Source: DASVEG01 sp035540495
Lineage (GTDB): Bacteria > Actinomycetota > Acidimicrobiia > Acidimicrobiales > CADCTF01
Length of the DNA: 64,000 nt
Direction: 5' to 3'
NCBI GenBank assembly: GCA_035540495.1
Contig: DATLGL010000028.1
Location: 3,503 to 67,502 of the forward strand
The position numbers and the translations under genes were made by a program. Under the pieces are notes generated by a model. It did no database searches. It was not told where the DNA came from and saw only the letters and a list, made by a program, of their open reading frames with translations. Below, in pieces: positions 23,805-36,416 of the stretch (position 1 is the first letter of the stretch; each line of letters starts with the position of its first letter).

Positions 23805-25243
23805 CGTCGCACCTCACACCGCACGAGCGTGCCGCCGCCCTCGGCCGGTCCGACCGTCAGACGGCCACCTATCGCCGCAGCTCGTTCCCGCATACCTCGA
23901 ACACCGTAGGCGTCGGGCCGGACGGCGCCTTCCTCCGGAAGACCGCGCCCGTCGTCACGAACCTCGAGCAGCCCGCCGCGATCGTCGTGGTACCAGCGCA
24001 CAGCCAGCATCGACGCGCCCGCGTGGCGCACGGCGTTCGCCACGGCTTCCTGCGCGATGCGCCACACCTCGCGCTCCTTGCGGAGGGGGAGGCGGGTCGT
24101 CTCCTCGGTGTCGAGGTCGACGTCGAGGCCGGTTCGATCCGCCACCCGATCGAGATACGTCGACAGCGTCGGCACCAGCCCCTGCTCCTCGGTCACGTCG
24201 GTCCGCAGGTCGTACAAGGTGTCGCGAACCTCGGTGACGACGCGCCGGACGTCTTCCCGCAGCTCCGCCAGTTCCGGCTCCACGTCGGTGCCGCTGGCGG
24301 CGCGGCTGATGCGGTCGAGCTCGAACCCGACGAACGCGAGCGACTGGCCGACCCGGTCGTGGAGATCGCGTGCGATGCGCGTGCGTTCCTCGTCGGCGCC
24401 TACTCGTCGGAGGAGCGTGAACCACCGGGCGTTGTCGATGGCAAGCGCGCTGCGATGGACGAGCGCCTCGATGTCCGGATCGGTGAGACCGCGTCGTGGT
24501 GGCGTGCCGTCCCACCCGAGGAGGACGACCCCGACCGTGCGGCTCCGGGCGACGAGGTCGAGGCGGGCGTCCGACACGATGGCTGAGGGGTCGGCGACGG
24601 TTGCTCCGAGACGGAACCCCTCTGCGAGCGCAACCGTCCATCCCGCCCCGGTCGTGTCGGCGAGGAGCACGGCGACGGCGTTCGGCGCGAGGAGCTGCCG
24701 GATCTCGCGGACGGTGTCGGCGACCGTCTCGTCGAGGTCGAGCGACGACGGGAGGGTCTGCGCGATGTCGTGCAGCTGCGCGAGCAGGTCGTTGGCCTGC
24801 CTGGCCAGGACGGTCTGCTCCTCGGCCTCGCCGAACAGCCTCCTCGCGTAGCCGGCGACGATCGCCACGAGGAGGAGCTCGGTCGCCCACTGCACCGTGA
24901 CGAGGAAGCGGGCGTCGGCTGCCTGGACATGGAACGGGATGGCGACCGCGGTGATCGCCGTCGCTGCCGTCCGCAGCGCGAACCCGAACCCGCGAGCGAA
25001 GCCGGCTGCGAGGATCGCCGTCGCGAGTGCGAACACGTAGGGGGATTCCCAGTACCCGGTGGCGACGACGACGGCGAGGGTGAGCCCGACCTCGGCGAGC
25101 ACCTGCACGAGCGACTCGATCCGCGCCGACACGTACCGCAGGGGGCGGACCGTCCGCAGGGCGGCGTACGCGACCAACGGGACGCCCCACGCCAACGAGC
25201 GGGCACGCTCGGCGTCGTCGACGGCGGCCAGCGCCAGCCCCAA
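23801..25243 (-). CDS. NarL-partner sensor histidine kinase (HisKA_3)
   Basis: 480 residues from the TTG at 25243. Several membrane helices (about 20-135) are followed by a GAF-like domain (150-275), HisKA_3 with ARDLHDRVGQ (His295), and an HATPase with NAVRHAG and DDGRGLPEE. The frame continues upstream without a stop to an ATA at 25343-25345. That extension encodes an extra hydrophobic helix and follows a TAGCAT hexamer by six bases, so the real start is probably there although ATA is not a standard start. It overlaps its response regulator gene by four bases. Confidence 0.85.
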   Translation of the reverse strand: MGLALAAVDDAERARSLAWGVPLVAYAALRTVRPLRYVSARIESLVQVLAEVGLTLAVVVATGYWESPYVFALATAILAAGFARGFGFALRTAATAITAVAIPFHVQAADARFLVTVQWATELLLVAIVAGYARRLFGEAEEQTVLARQANDLLAQLHDIAQTLPSSLDLDETVADTVREIRQLLAPNAVAVLLADTTGAGWTVALAEGFRLGATVADPSAIVSDARLDLVARSRTVGVVLLGWDGTPPRRGLTDPDIEALVHRSALAIDNARWFTLLRRVGADEERTRIARDLHDRVGQSLAFVGFELDRISRAASGTDVEPELAELREDVRRVVTEVRDTLYDLRTDVTEEQGLVPTLSTYLDRVADRTGLDVDLDTEETTRLPLRKEREVWRIAQEAVANAVRHAGASMLAVRWYHDDRGGLLEVRDDGRGLPEEGAVRPDAYGVRGMRERAAAIGGRLTVGPAEGGGTLVRCEVRR

Positions 25244-25351
25244 CGCGACGGTGCCCCATCGGATGAGCGTGACGAGCGGCCCGAACGACGCCAGCAGGTC
25301 GGCTCGGGTCGACGGCGCCGGCGGCTGGGGCGACGGGGTGCTTATGGGCCG

Positions 25352-25361
25352 ATGCTACGGT
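25352..25361. promoter_or_regulatory. overlapping divergent -10 elements for coaE and the histidine kinase
   Basis: Plus strand TACGGT (25356-25361) is eight bases before the coaE GTG. Minus strand TAGCAT (25352-25357) is six bases before the ATA that would begin the kinase. The two hexamers share two positions, so polymerase could occupy only one at a time. Confidence 0.45.
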
Positions 25362-25369
25362 CGGCGCCC

Positions 25370-25981
25370 GTGCTGCTGGTGGGACTCACCGGGGGGATCG
25401 GCTCGGGGAAGTCGACCGTCTCGTCGAAGCTCGCGGAGCGCGGAGCGGTGGTCATCGACGCCGACGCGATCGTCCGGGAGATCCAGGCGCCCGGCGGCCT
25501 TGCCTATCAGGCGATCATCGACCGCTTCGGCCAAGGTGTCGTGGCTGCCGACGGCACGCTCGACCGACCGGCGCTCGCGGCGATCATCTTCAACGACGAG
25601 GCCGCTCGCCTCGACATGAACAAGATCACCCACCCGCTCGTGGGTCAGGTGATGGCCGAGCGGATCGCCGCGAACGCGCAGACGAACAACATCGTGATCC
25701 TCGACATCCCACTGCTCGCCGAGCGGGGGCGTGAGGCCTACGGCGTCGCCGGTGTGATCGTCGTCGACTGCCCCGTCGACGAGGCCGTGCGCCGCCTCGT
25801 CGAGTTCCGCGGGTTCTCCGAGGCCGACGCCCGGGCCCGGGTGTCCGCCCAGATCTCTCGGGAGGAGCGGGTGGCCATCGCCGACTTCGTCGTCGACAAC
25901 TCCGGTCCCGTCGACGCCCTCGACGGCCAGCTCGACGCCTGTTGGGCCTGGCTGGAAGAGCTCCGGGCCAACGCGCAGTAG
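25370..25981 (+). CDS. coaE: dephospho-CoA kinase
   Basis: 203 residues. The P-loop GGIGSGKST is at the extreme N-terminus, followed by VIDADAIVREI, the lid region, and the DIPLLAE motif of CoaE. It phosphorylates dephospho-CoA at the 3'-hydroxyl, the last step of coenzyme A synthesis. The GTG at 25370 gives the usual short N-terminus and fits the TACGGT promoter; an ATG at 25352 would add six residues. uvrB follows 43 bases later with its own promoter. Confidence 0.94.
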   Translation: MLLVGLTGGIGSGKSTVSSKLAERGAVVIDADAIVREIQAPGGLAYQAIIDRFGQGVVAADGTLDRPALAAIIFNDEAARLDMNKITHPLVGQVMAERIAANAQTNNIVILDIPLLAERGREAYGVAGVIVVDCPVDEAVRRLVEFRGFSEADARARVSAQISREERVAIADFVVDNSGPVDALDGQLDACWAWLEELRANAQ

Positions 25982-26012
25982 GTGCCCCGGACTTCTTGTC
26001 CGAAGTGGTTCG

Positions 26013-26018
26013 TACACT
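26013..26018 (+). promoter_or_regulatory. -10 element for uvrB (leaderless)
   Basis: TACACT, six bases before the uvrB GTG. The 43-base gap before uvrB also holds CGGAC-TTCTT-GTCCG (25988-26002) and AAGTG-N7-CACTT (26003-26019). Both are short palindromes of unknown meaning, and the second covers the -10. Confidence 0.5.
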
Positions 26019-26024
26019 TGCACC

Positions 26025-28040
26025 GTGCAGAAGTTCGAGGTCGTCTCCGAGTTCGCGCCCGCCGGAGACCAGCCGAAAGCGATCGCCGCGCTGACGGAGG
26101 GGATCAACCGGGGTGACCGGTTCCAGACCCTCCTCGGCATCACCGGATCGGGCAAATCGGCCACCATCGCCTGGACGATCGAGGCGGTCCAGCGGCCGAC
26201 GCTGATCATCGCCCCCAACAAGTCGCTCGCCGCCCAGCTCGCGAGCGAGATGCGGGGGTTCTTCCCGAACAACCGGGTCGAGTACTTCGTCTCGTATTAC
26301 GACTACTACCAGCCCGAGGCGTACCTCCCCTCGAGCGACACCTACATCGAGAAGGACTCGTCGATCAACGACGAGATCGACCGTCTCCGCCACGCGTGCA
26401 CGTCGGCGCTCCTGCACCGGCGCGACGTCATCGTCGTCGCCTCCGTCTCCTGCATCTACGGCCTCGGCTCTCCCGACGAGTACGCGAAGCAGATCTGCTT
26501 CCTCCGGGTGGGGGAGGAGCACGACCAGCGGTCGCTGCTCCGCCAGCTGGTCGACATGCAGTACGAGCGCAACGACCAAAACCTCATCCGTTCGAAGTTC
26601 CGCGTCCGGGGCGACACCGTCGAGATCCATCCCGCGTACGAGGAGTTCGCCTACCGGATCGAGTTCTTCGGTGACGAGATCGAGCGGATCGCCCGAGTCG
26701 ACACCTTGACCGGCGAGACGCTGGGCGACTTCGAGGAGATCACGATCTTCCCGGCGACCCACTACGTCGCCGGCGAGGAGCGCCTGCGGTCGGGCATAGC
26801 GCGCATCGAGAAGGAGCTCCAGGAGCGGCTCGCGTGGTTCGAGGCCCACGGCAAGCTGCTCGAGGCGCAACGTCTACGGATGCGCACGCAGTACGACCTC
26901 GAGATGATTCAGGAGGTCGGCTACTGCAACGGCATAGAGAACTACTCGGCTCCGATCGACGGGCGTGAGCCCGGGGTCCCACCGCACACGCTCATCGACT
27001 TCTTCCCGAAGGACTTCCTGCTCGTCATCGACGAGTCGCACGTGACCGTCCCGCAGCTCCACGGGCAGTACGAGGGCGACCGGTCGCGCAAGGAGACGCT
27101 GATCGACCACGGGTTCCGGCTCCCATCCGCCGCCGACAACCGGCCGCTCCGCTTCGACGAGTTCTACGAGCGGATCAACCAGTGCATCTTCCTGTCGGCG
27201 ACGCCGAGCGCGTACGAGCTGTCGCAGTCGACGCAGGTCGTCGAGCAGATCGTCCGTCCGACGGGCCTCGTCGACCCCGAGGTGATCGTCAAGCCCACCA
27301 AGGGCCAGATCGACGACCTCATGGACGAGATCCAGAAGCGGGTCGCCGACGACGCCCGAGTGCTCGTGACGACGCTGACGAAGAAGATGGCCGAAGATCT
27401 CACCGACTACCTGCTCGAGATGGGCATCAAGGTGAGGTACCTCCACTCGGAGGTCGACACGATCCAGCGGATCGAGATCATCCGCGACCTGCGCCTCGGC
27501 GAGTTCGACGTCCTCGTCGGCATCAACCTCCTCCGAGAAGGGCTCGACCTGCCGGAGGTGTCGCTGGTCGCGATCCTCGACGCCGACAAGGAGGGCTTCC
27601 TCCGGTCGGAGACGTCGCTCATCCAGACGATCGGCCGAGCCGCGCGCAACGTCGGCGGTCAGGTGATCATGTACGCCGACACCATCACCGACTCGATGCA
27701 GCGCGCGATCTCGGAGACGCAACGCCGGCGGATGCTCCAGCAGAAGTACAACGAGGAGCACGGCATCGACCCGCAGACGATCCGCAAGGCGGTGTCCGAC
27801 ATCCTGAGCCTGCTCGGCCGCGGTGACGGCACCGCACCTGTCCCGGGGAAGGACAAGCGCTCGCGCAAGCGTGACCGTTCCGATTTTTCGAACCTGCCGA
27901 AGGACGAGTTGGCCCGCCTCATCCGGACCCTGGAGGAGGAGATGCGGGAGGCGTCGACCGATCTCCGGTTCGAGTACGCGGCGAAGCTGCGCGACGAGAT
28001 CGCCGACCTCAAGAAGGAGCTCGAGACGGCGAAGGCTTGA
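26025..28040 (+). CDS. uvrB: UvrABC system protein B
   Basis: 671 residues, full length. It has Walker A GITGSGKS (near 39-46), the beta-hairpin segment YYDYYQPEAYLPSSDTYIEK used to verify damage, helicase motif DESHV, the RecA-like second domain with GINLLREGLDLPE and QTIGRAARN, and a C-terminal UVR domain (about 630-668) that recruits UvrC. It loads on damaged DNA from UvrA in nucleotide excision repair. The start is a GTG directly after a leaderless promoter. Confidence 0.97.
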   Translation: MQKFEVVSEFAPAGDQPKAIAALTEGINRGDRFQTLLGITGSGKSATIAWTIEAVQRPTLIIAPNKSLAAQLASEMRGFFPNNRVEYFVSYYDYYQPEAYLPSSDTYIEKDSSINDEIDRLRHACTSALLHRRDVIVVASVSCIYGLGSPDEYAKQICFLRVGEEHDQRSLLRQLVDMQYERNDQNLIRSKFRVRGDTVEIHPAYEEFAYRIEFFGDEIERIARVDTLTGETLGDFEEITIFPATHYVAGEERLRSGIARIEKELQERLAWFEAHGKLLEAQRLRMRTQYDLEMIQEVGYCNGIENYSAPIDGREPGVPPHTLIDFFPKDFLLVIDESHVTVPQLHGQYEGDRSRKETLIDHGFRLPSAADNRPLRFDEFYERINQCIFLSATPSAYELSQSTQVVEQIVRPTGLVDPEVIVKPTKGQIDDLMDEIQKRVADDARVLVTTLTKKMAEDLTDYLLEMGIKVRYLHSEVDTIQRIEIIRDLRLGEFDVLVGINLLREGLDLPEVSLVAILDADKEGFLRSETSLIQTIGRAARNVGGQVIMYADTITDSMQRAISETQRRRMLQQKYNEEHGIDPQTIRKAVSDILSLLGRGDGTAPVPGKDKRSRKRDRSDFSNLPKDELARLIRTLEEEMREASTDLRFEYAAKLRDEIADLKKELETAKA

Positions 28041-28110
28041 CCGGGCGCCGGGGCTTCCGGAGGTAGGTCAGCGACAGGAGCGCGCGGTGTTTCTGTCGAA
28101 TGCCTGACAC

Positions 28111-30377
28111 ATGCCCGGGGTTCTCACCTCTCGTCGTTCGCGCCTGGGCCTGATCGGTGTGGCCGTCGCCGGCCTGCTGGCGGGTCTCGTTCCGTGGCCG
28201 GCCGTCGCCGGTCCACTCGACGATCGTCTCGCACCGCTCGGGGTGGGCAGCGACGTCTTCGAGCGGCCGAACGTGGCGCCGATCGTGTTCACCGGCGCGC
28301 AGCTGCCGCAGTGGTCGCAGCTGCCGGCGGTGGCCGTGCACGGCGACTTCGGCTCGTCGCTCCAGGGCCCGGCCAGGAACGCGCACGCAGGCCGCGTGGA
28401 GGTGCCGCCCGCCGACCCGCGCACCGGCGTCGACCCCGAGACCGTGGTGGCGTTCCGTTACGAGGGTGGCCGCTGGATCGAGGTGCCCGTGCAGGTCGAC
28501 GAGCGCTTCCCCTACTTCCTCGCCAACGCCAGCTCGGACTTCGGGATGTACTCCCGCAGCGACGTCGAGCTGAGCTACGAATGGGACGTCGAGAGCTGGA
28601 AGCGGACGGCCGGTGTCTGCACCGCCCAGTATCCGGCGGAGCAGACGAGGGCGGAGGATCCCGTTCGTGGTTTCGACGACGACGACGAGCTCGTGTTCAT
28701 GCCGAGCGACGCGGGACCGGAGCAAGCGCCGGCTGCTGCACGCGGTCCGGCCGGCACGGGCACGACGCGCCAGGAGATCGTGATCGCCGATCCGCTCGCT
28801 CCCGGGGCGCATCGCTACGTCTACCTGTTCACCCGTGCGGCCGGCTCCTCGTTGGGCGAGTCGGACTGGCACGTCCGTTACGAGCGTGACGCCAACGCCG
28901 ACCAGTGGATCGACCGGACGTTCTTCGACGAGAAGAACGGTGATCCGGAGCAGCTCGGTACGAGCAACACCGGCTACGGCCCGAACCTGTCCGGCACGGT
29001 CTGCCCCGACGGGACCCCTGCCTCGGCCAAGGCGTCGTCAGACCGCTTTCCGCGCGACGGCGTGACGGTCAGCACCGACACCTACGAGTGGCGCGCCACG
29101 GGGCGGTGGATGGTCCGCGGCCTGCGCGTGACGAAGCCGGGGTTCAAGGGCACCTACGGCGCCGACCTGATCGACCGGCGTGGGACTACAACAGAGGCAT
29201 CGCGGCGAAGTACTACACGCCGACGAAGCCGGGCGGCGTCGACATCGACGGGGTGAACGACGAGGTCTACGGGAACGTCGACGGGGTCGACACGAACGTG
29301 GATGGCAACGCGGAGTTCCCGGCGTTCTTCGACGCGCCCGATGCGACGCTCAACGTGCCGATCTCGCTCCTCACCTGGGAACAGGTGTCGGGTGCCGGTG
29401 ACCACGGGTCTCTCGTGTACGTGCTCGAGAACAAGGGACCGACGTCGGTCACCGAGCCGACGGTCGTGCCCTACTACCGGGACGACGCGTGCCTCGACGA
29501 CGGGACGGGCGACAACCCGGTGCCGCGCCCGTTCCCGGGGGAGGCGTCGTCGGACCCACGGGTGAAGGCTGCGTACGCCGCGCACGCCGGCAAGCCCTAC
29601 GACCAGCTCGCCTGCACCGACCGCCAAGGCGCGTTCGGAAGCCACGGCGTCCACTTCTTCGTGACCGGCGACACCGACAACGCCTTTCTCCCGTCGCCCG
29701 TGCCGGTGAACGAGGTCGACGCGCAGCAGTGGCAGTTCGTCGTGCCGACGGCAGCGCCGACGAACGTCGGGCACCGCTACTCGATGGAGGTGCGGACGCC
29801 GCTGGTCGCCGTCGCCACCCAGCAGCCGTCGGAGCCGATGACGCAGACGTCTCTGTCGCTGACCGCGCCCGCGTCGGTGCAGCTGACGGACGAGTTCGAC
29901 GTCGTGGTCGATCTCGCCCGTGCGCCTTCCGGCTCACGGGTCGAGGTGTCGTTCGCGGACCAGAGCCGCACCGTCACGGTCGACGGGGATGGTCGGGGCG
30001 TGGCGACGTTCGTCGCGTCGGGCGCCACCGGTCGGCGCAGCGTCACCGCGAGCTACGCAGGTGACGCCAGGTACACGGGATCCACGGCCGAGACCGTCGT
30101 CGACGCGGTGCGCGAAGCATCGGTTCTCGAACTGGTGATCAGCGGGCGCCGGCCGTCGGCGACGCTGACGGCGCGGCTCGTCGACGACGACGGCGCGGCA
30201 GTGACCGGGGCCGCCGTCGAGTTCCTCGTGAACGACCGCATCGTCGCCACCCGGATCACCGCCGTCTCCGGTGTCGCCTCGGCCACCGTCCGGCTGAAGC
30301 GGGGGGACGCCGTCGGGGTTCGCTACGGCGGCGACGAGACGTACCTGCCGTCGTCCGCCACCGGCACCGCGCCGTAG
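28111..30377 (+). pseudogene. frameshifted secreted protein with C-terminal Ig-like repeats
   Basis: A signal peptide (RRSRLGLIGVAVAGLLAGL, cleavage near AVAG) opens a frame that reads sensibly to about 29176. Coherent sequence then continues in the -1 frame to 30377, joining DLIDR to AWDYNRG. One added G in accGGcg at 29177-29178 restores a protein of about 755 residues. The C-terminal 190 residues contain two Ig-like beta domains with repeats such as ASYAGDARYTGS. It is probably exported and cell-surface; the central region matched no known family. Read as given, translation stops near 29256. Confidence 0.7.
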
Positions 30378-30380
30378 CCG

Positions 30381-30386
30381 TAACGT
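30381..30386 (+). promoter_or_regulatory. -10 element for the polytopic protein at 30395
   Basis: TAACGT, eight bases before the GTG at 30395 and three bases after the preceding stop. Supports a leaderless transcript and this choice of start. Confidence 0.45.
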
Positions 30387-30394
30387 CGGCGGCG

Positions 30395-32068
30395 GTGTGG
30401 CGCCGCCCTGTCGTCGCCGGCGTCGTGCTGCTGTGCGCCTACGTCGGTCTCTCGTTCTTGAACTCGCCGCGGGGGTTCCTCGGAACCGACACCGGCGGCA
30501 AGGTGGCGACGCTCGAGGTCATGACCAGGGGGGAGGGGATCACGTTCGATCCCGACCTCGGGTACTGGGCCGAGCGGTGGGATTCTGACGGCTCCGTCTA
30601 CCCCATCTACTTCACCGCCCACATCGGCCGGCGATGGGTGAACGTGACGACGCTGCCGATGCTGTTCGCAGCCGCGCCGTTGTACGACGTCGGCGGGTAC
30701 CGCCTCGCGCTGTTGCTGCCGATGATGGGCGCCGTCGCAGCGGCGTTCGCGACTCGGGCGCTGGTTCGGCGGCTGGGTGCTGACGAGCGTGCGGGATGGG
30801 GAGCGTTCTGGCTCATCGGGCTCGCCTCTCCACTGACGATCTACGCGCTCGACTTCTGGGAGCACTCGTGGGGCGTCGCGCTGATGGCGTGGGGCGTGGT
30901 GCTCGTCTGGGATGTCGTGGAGGCGGACGGCCGGCGGTGGGGACGAGCGGCTGTCGCCGGTGCGTTGTTGGGCCTCTCGTTCACGATGCGGACCGAGACG
31001 CTTGTGTACGTCGCCGTGACCGGCGCGATCGCGGCGGCGATGCTGGGCGTCCGCTTGACGCGTGAGCAACGGGATGGCGCTCGGGTCGTCGCCGCACGTG
31101 CGGCCTCGGCCGCCGTCGCAGCGATGGGCGCGTTCGGAGCCGTGGCCTTCGCCAACGACCTCCTCGAGCGACGTGTGCTCGACCAGGGGATCCGCGGCGC
31201 GCGTGCGACCGGCGTCGCATCGCTGGCGGGTGATGCTCCAGCGGACCGGATCACCGAGGCCGCGTACACGTTGCTGGGGGCAGGCGGCTCGACGTCCGGC
31301 GTCCTCCTGGGCTCGACCGCGGTCGCGTTGCTCGCGTGGGGCGTGGTCCGAGGCCGCACCGACGAGTGGTTCGGCGTCGCGGTCGTCGCCGGCGCCGTCG
31401 GTGTCATAGCGCTCCGGTTCGGCGACGGACTCGGGTTCGTCCCTGGGCTCTTCGTCGCCTGGCCTGTCGCGGTCGCCGCAATCGCCGTTGCTGGTCATCG
31501 CCGGTTCCCGTTGTGGGTCGGCGCAGCCGCGTTGCCGGTCGTCGTCGCGACGCAGTTCCGCGGAGGTGCGGCGCCTCAGTGGGCCGGACGGTACGTGCTG
31601 ACGAGCGGGTTGCTGCTGGCCGCGGTGGGGCTCGTGTGCGTGCTCGCACTGCCGCGGTTGGTGCAGCGGGCGATCATCGTGGCCGCCGTCGCCGTGACGC
31701 TCGCCGGGTGCGGGTGGCTCGCCGTCCGCAGCCACGACGTCGACCGCACGATCGGTGCCATCGAGGCCCGTCCGGAGCCGGTGATCGTGTCTCGGATCGC
31801 TCATCTGGCTCGCGAGGGGGGAGCGACGTACGGCGAGCGACGGTGGCTCACCGCGATCGACACCGGCCTCTTTCATGAGGCGCTCGACGTCGTCGCGGCG
31901 GCGGGCGAGGATCAGCTGGTGCTGGTGGAGCTGGCCGACGCGTACAAGCCGTTCGAGGCCACCGATGGGTGGCGTCCGATCGGCCGGTCTGAGCGGCTGA
32001 GGCTGTTCAGCGGCGTTCACCTGCGTCTGTCGACGTGGCAGCGAACCGAACACACGTTCTCTCAGTAG
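30395..32068 (+). CDS. polytopic membrane protein, putative GT-C-type glycosyltransferase
   Basis: 557 residues with about eleven hydrophobic helices and a C-terminal soluble tail (about 470-557). The first outer loop (GTDTGGKVA, then DPDLGYWAERWDSDGS) has acidic residues placed as in GT-C enzymes that use polyprenyl-phosphate sugars, and FTMRTETLVY follows later. It resembles actinobacterial membrane proteins with no assigned function. Its TAG stop is also the first half of the uvrA -10 element. Confidence 0.7.
   Translation: MWRRPVVAGVVLLCAYVGLSFLNSPRGFLGTDTGGKVATLEVMTRGEGITFDPDLGYWAERWDSDGSVYPIYFTAHIGRRWVNVTTLPMLFAAAPLYDVGGYRLALLLPMMGAVAAAFATRALVRRLGADERAGWGAFWLIGLASPLTIYALDFWEHSWGVALMAWGVVLVWDVVEADGRRWGRAAVAGALLGLSFTMRTETLVYVAVTGAIAAAMLGVRLTREQRDGARVVAARAASAAVAAMGAFGAVAFANDLLERRVLDQGIRGARATGVASLAGDAPADRITEAAYTLLGAGGSTSGVLLGSTAVALLAWGVVRGRTDEWFGVAVVAGAVGVIALRFGDGLGFVPGLFVAWPVAVAAIAVAGHRRFPLWVGAAALPVVVATQFRGGAAPQWAGRYVLTSGLLLAAVGLVCVLALPRLVQRAIIVAAVAVTLAGCGWLAVRSHDVDRTIGAIEARPEPVIVSRIAHLAREGGATYGERRWLTAIDTGLFHEALDVVAAAGEDQLVLVELADAYKPFEATDGWRPIGRSERLRLFSGVHLRLSTWQRTEHTFSQ
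32047..32060 (+). promoter_or_regulatory. LexA-type SOS box upstream of uvrA
   Basis: cGAAC-ACAC-GTTCt at 32047-32060 contains the perfect core GAAC-N4-GTTC (32048-32059) of the Gram-positive/actinobacterial LexA operator. Only the last flanking base departs from CGAAC-N4-GTTCG. It ends six bases before the uvrA -10, and uvrA is a classical SOS gene. Confidence 0.75.
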
Positions 32069-32071
32069 ACT
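32066..32071 (+). promoter_or_regulatory. -10 element for uvrA (leaderless)
   Basis: TAGACT, seven bases before the uvrA ATG. Its first three bases are the stop codon of the preceding gene. Confidence 0.5.
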
Positions 32072-32078
32072 TACACCG

Positions 32079-35006
<2,928 letters not shown>

Positions 35007-35015
35007 GACCGTCTA

Positions 35016-36296
35016 CTACCTGCGGAACCAGCGCAGGCGGCGCGACCGCGCCGCCACATCGGGTGTGGCCGCCGCAACTTCTGGCTGGTGGATCACGCCT
35101 CGGTCCGGCGCGAGGCGTGGCGCTTCGCAGAACGCTACTAGTGGCGCCAGCGCCGCCGGCCAGAAGAAGCGCTCAGCGACCTTCCTGGCCCGCCGCCTGA
35201 AGGGAGATCGTTCGCCCTGCGACAGCGTGACGATTGCAGCTGCCAGATCATCGACATTCCCAGGATCGACGACCAGCCCGAAGCCTTCTTCTCGGACGAG
35301 GTCAGCGAACACGTCGCCGTCCGACAGCACCACCGGAAGACCGGCCCACAGGTAGTCGAGCACTCGTGTGCGGAACGCGAACGTCGTCTCGACGTGGAGC
35401 AGGTGCGTGCTCACTCCGGCGTCGGCTTCGAGCAAGTAGTTCTCGCGCTCGTCGTAGGGCACCCAACCCTCGTTGAAGAAAACGTGCGTGCCCGTGAGGT
35501 CGAGCGACCGCGCTCGCTCCCGCAGTTCGGTCGCGACTCGCATCGTGGGTACTGCCGGGTTCGGGTGCCCCATCCCCAAGAAGAAGAGCCGGACGTTCGG
35601 GACGTGCCTTCGCGCAGCCGCCACGGCTTCGACCAGCGTCAGCGGATCGAACCAGTTGTAGACGCCGCCCGCCCACAGGAGCACGAAGTCGTTTGGCTCG
35701 ATGCCAGGCACGACGCCCCGGAGCACCCTCCGCCGGTGCTGCGGCGGCCGCGTCGGGATCCCGAACGGAGCGACGTCGATCAGGCGGCGCAATGACGCGT
35801 CGTCGTCATACGTCGCCGCGTTCACCCGCCCGAGCGCCGTGAGGCTGCCGACCCAGAAGTCGCGTTGGCGCTCGCTAGCGCAAAGGAAGAAGTCGCCCCG
35901 CACGAGGGACTCGTTGACCACCGAGTTGAGGTGCGACAGCGTGCGCGTCCGCTCTTCCGCTGGCGTCGCCCCCGCCTCGAGGTTCTCGAGGTGGAACGGG
36001 TCGTATACGTCGACGATGACGCACCCCTCGTGGTACCGGGCGACGGGATGGGTCCGCAACACGCCGGGGTGGGTGACGACCACATCGGCCCAGTCACGTT
36101 CACGGGGCATCGCCTCCGTAGATGCATAGCGGACGTCAAACGATCGCGCGGTCCGAGATGCGCCGACGGTGGAAACAAGTCGGACCTCGTGGCCGTGGTC
36201 GGCCAGTACGTCCGCCATGTTCCACGCCCGGATCGCCGGGCCGGCCATCCGCTCCTCGATCGACTCCGGCGTGATGATGGACACTCGGGCGGTCAT
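35016..36296 (-). CDS. GT4-family glycosyltransferase
   Basis: 426 residues with a GT-B fold: N-terminal Rossmann domain with ERMAGPAIRAWNMADVLADH, C-terminal donor domain with LLWAGGVYNWFDPLTLVEA and NEGWVPYDERENYL. It closely resembles the C-terminal half of the 748-residue enzyme at 40480, so the two are paralogs. It is the first gene of the glycan island and is convergent with uvrA, ten bases from its stop. The donor and acceptor are unknown. Confidence 0.88.
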   Translation of the reverse strand: MTARVSIITPESIEERMAGPAIRAWNMADVLADHGHEVRLVSTVGASRTARSFDVRYASTEAMPRERDWADVVVTHPGVLRTHPVARYHEGCVIVDVYDPFHLENLEAGATPAEERTRTLSHLNSVVNESLVRGDFFLCASERQRDFWVGSLTALGRVNAATYDDDASLRRLIDVAPFGIPTRPPQHRRRVLRGVVPGIEPNDFVLLWAGGVYNWFDPLTLVEAVAAARRHVPNVRLFFLGMGHPNPAVPTMRVATELRERARSLDLTGTHVFFNEGWVPYDERENYLLEADAGVSTHLLHVETTFAFRTRVLDYLWAGLPVVLSDGDVFADLVREEGFGLVVDPGNVDDLAAAIVTLSQGERSPFRRRARKVAERFFWPAALAPLVAFCEAPRLAPDRGVIHQPEVAAATPDVAARSRRLRWFRR

Positions 36297-36402
36297 GCGC
36301 GGCGACCTGTCGATGCGACGAGGACGCGGCCGCGCCTACGACCTCCGGCTGCGACACTGTTGTTCGTCGACACGGCGGCCGAATCGTATCGACGTGCACG
36401 CG

Positions 36403-36408
36403 TACAGT
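36403..36408 (+). promoter_or_regulatory. -10 element for the membrane protein at 36417
   Basis: TACAGT, eight bases before the ATG at 36417. It supports that start and therefore the presence of the frameshift described for this gene. Confidence 0.45.
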
Positions 36409-36416
36409 TGGTGCAG

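Noticed and set aside
24770..25351. Long upstream extension of the coaE frame
   Set aside because: It runs antisense to the histidine kinase. CoaE normally begins only a few residues before its P-loop, which fits the GTG at 25370.
26001..26012. CGAA-N4-TTCG before uvrB as an SOS box
   Set aside because: LexA sites need GAAC-N4-GTTC. Here only four bases separate the GAA and TTC arms, so the spacing is wrong by two.
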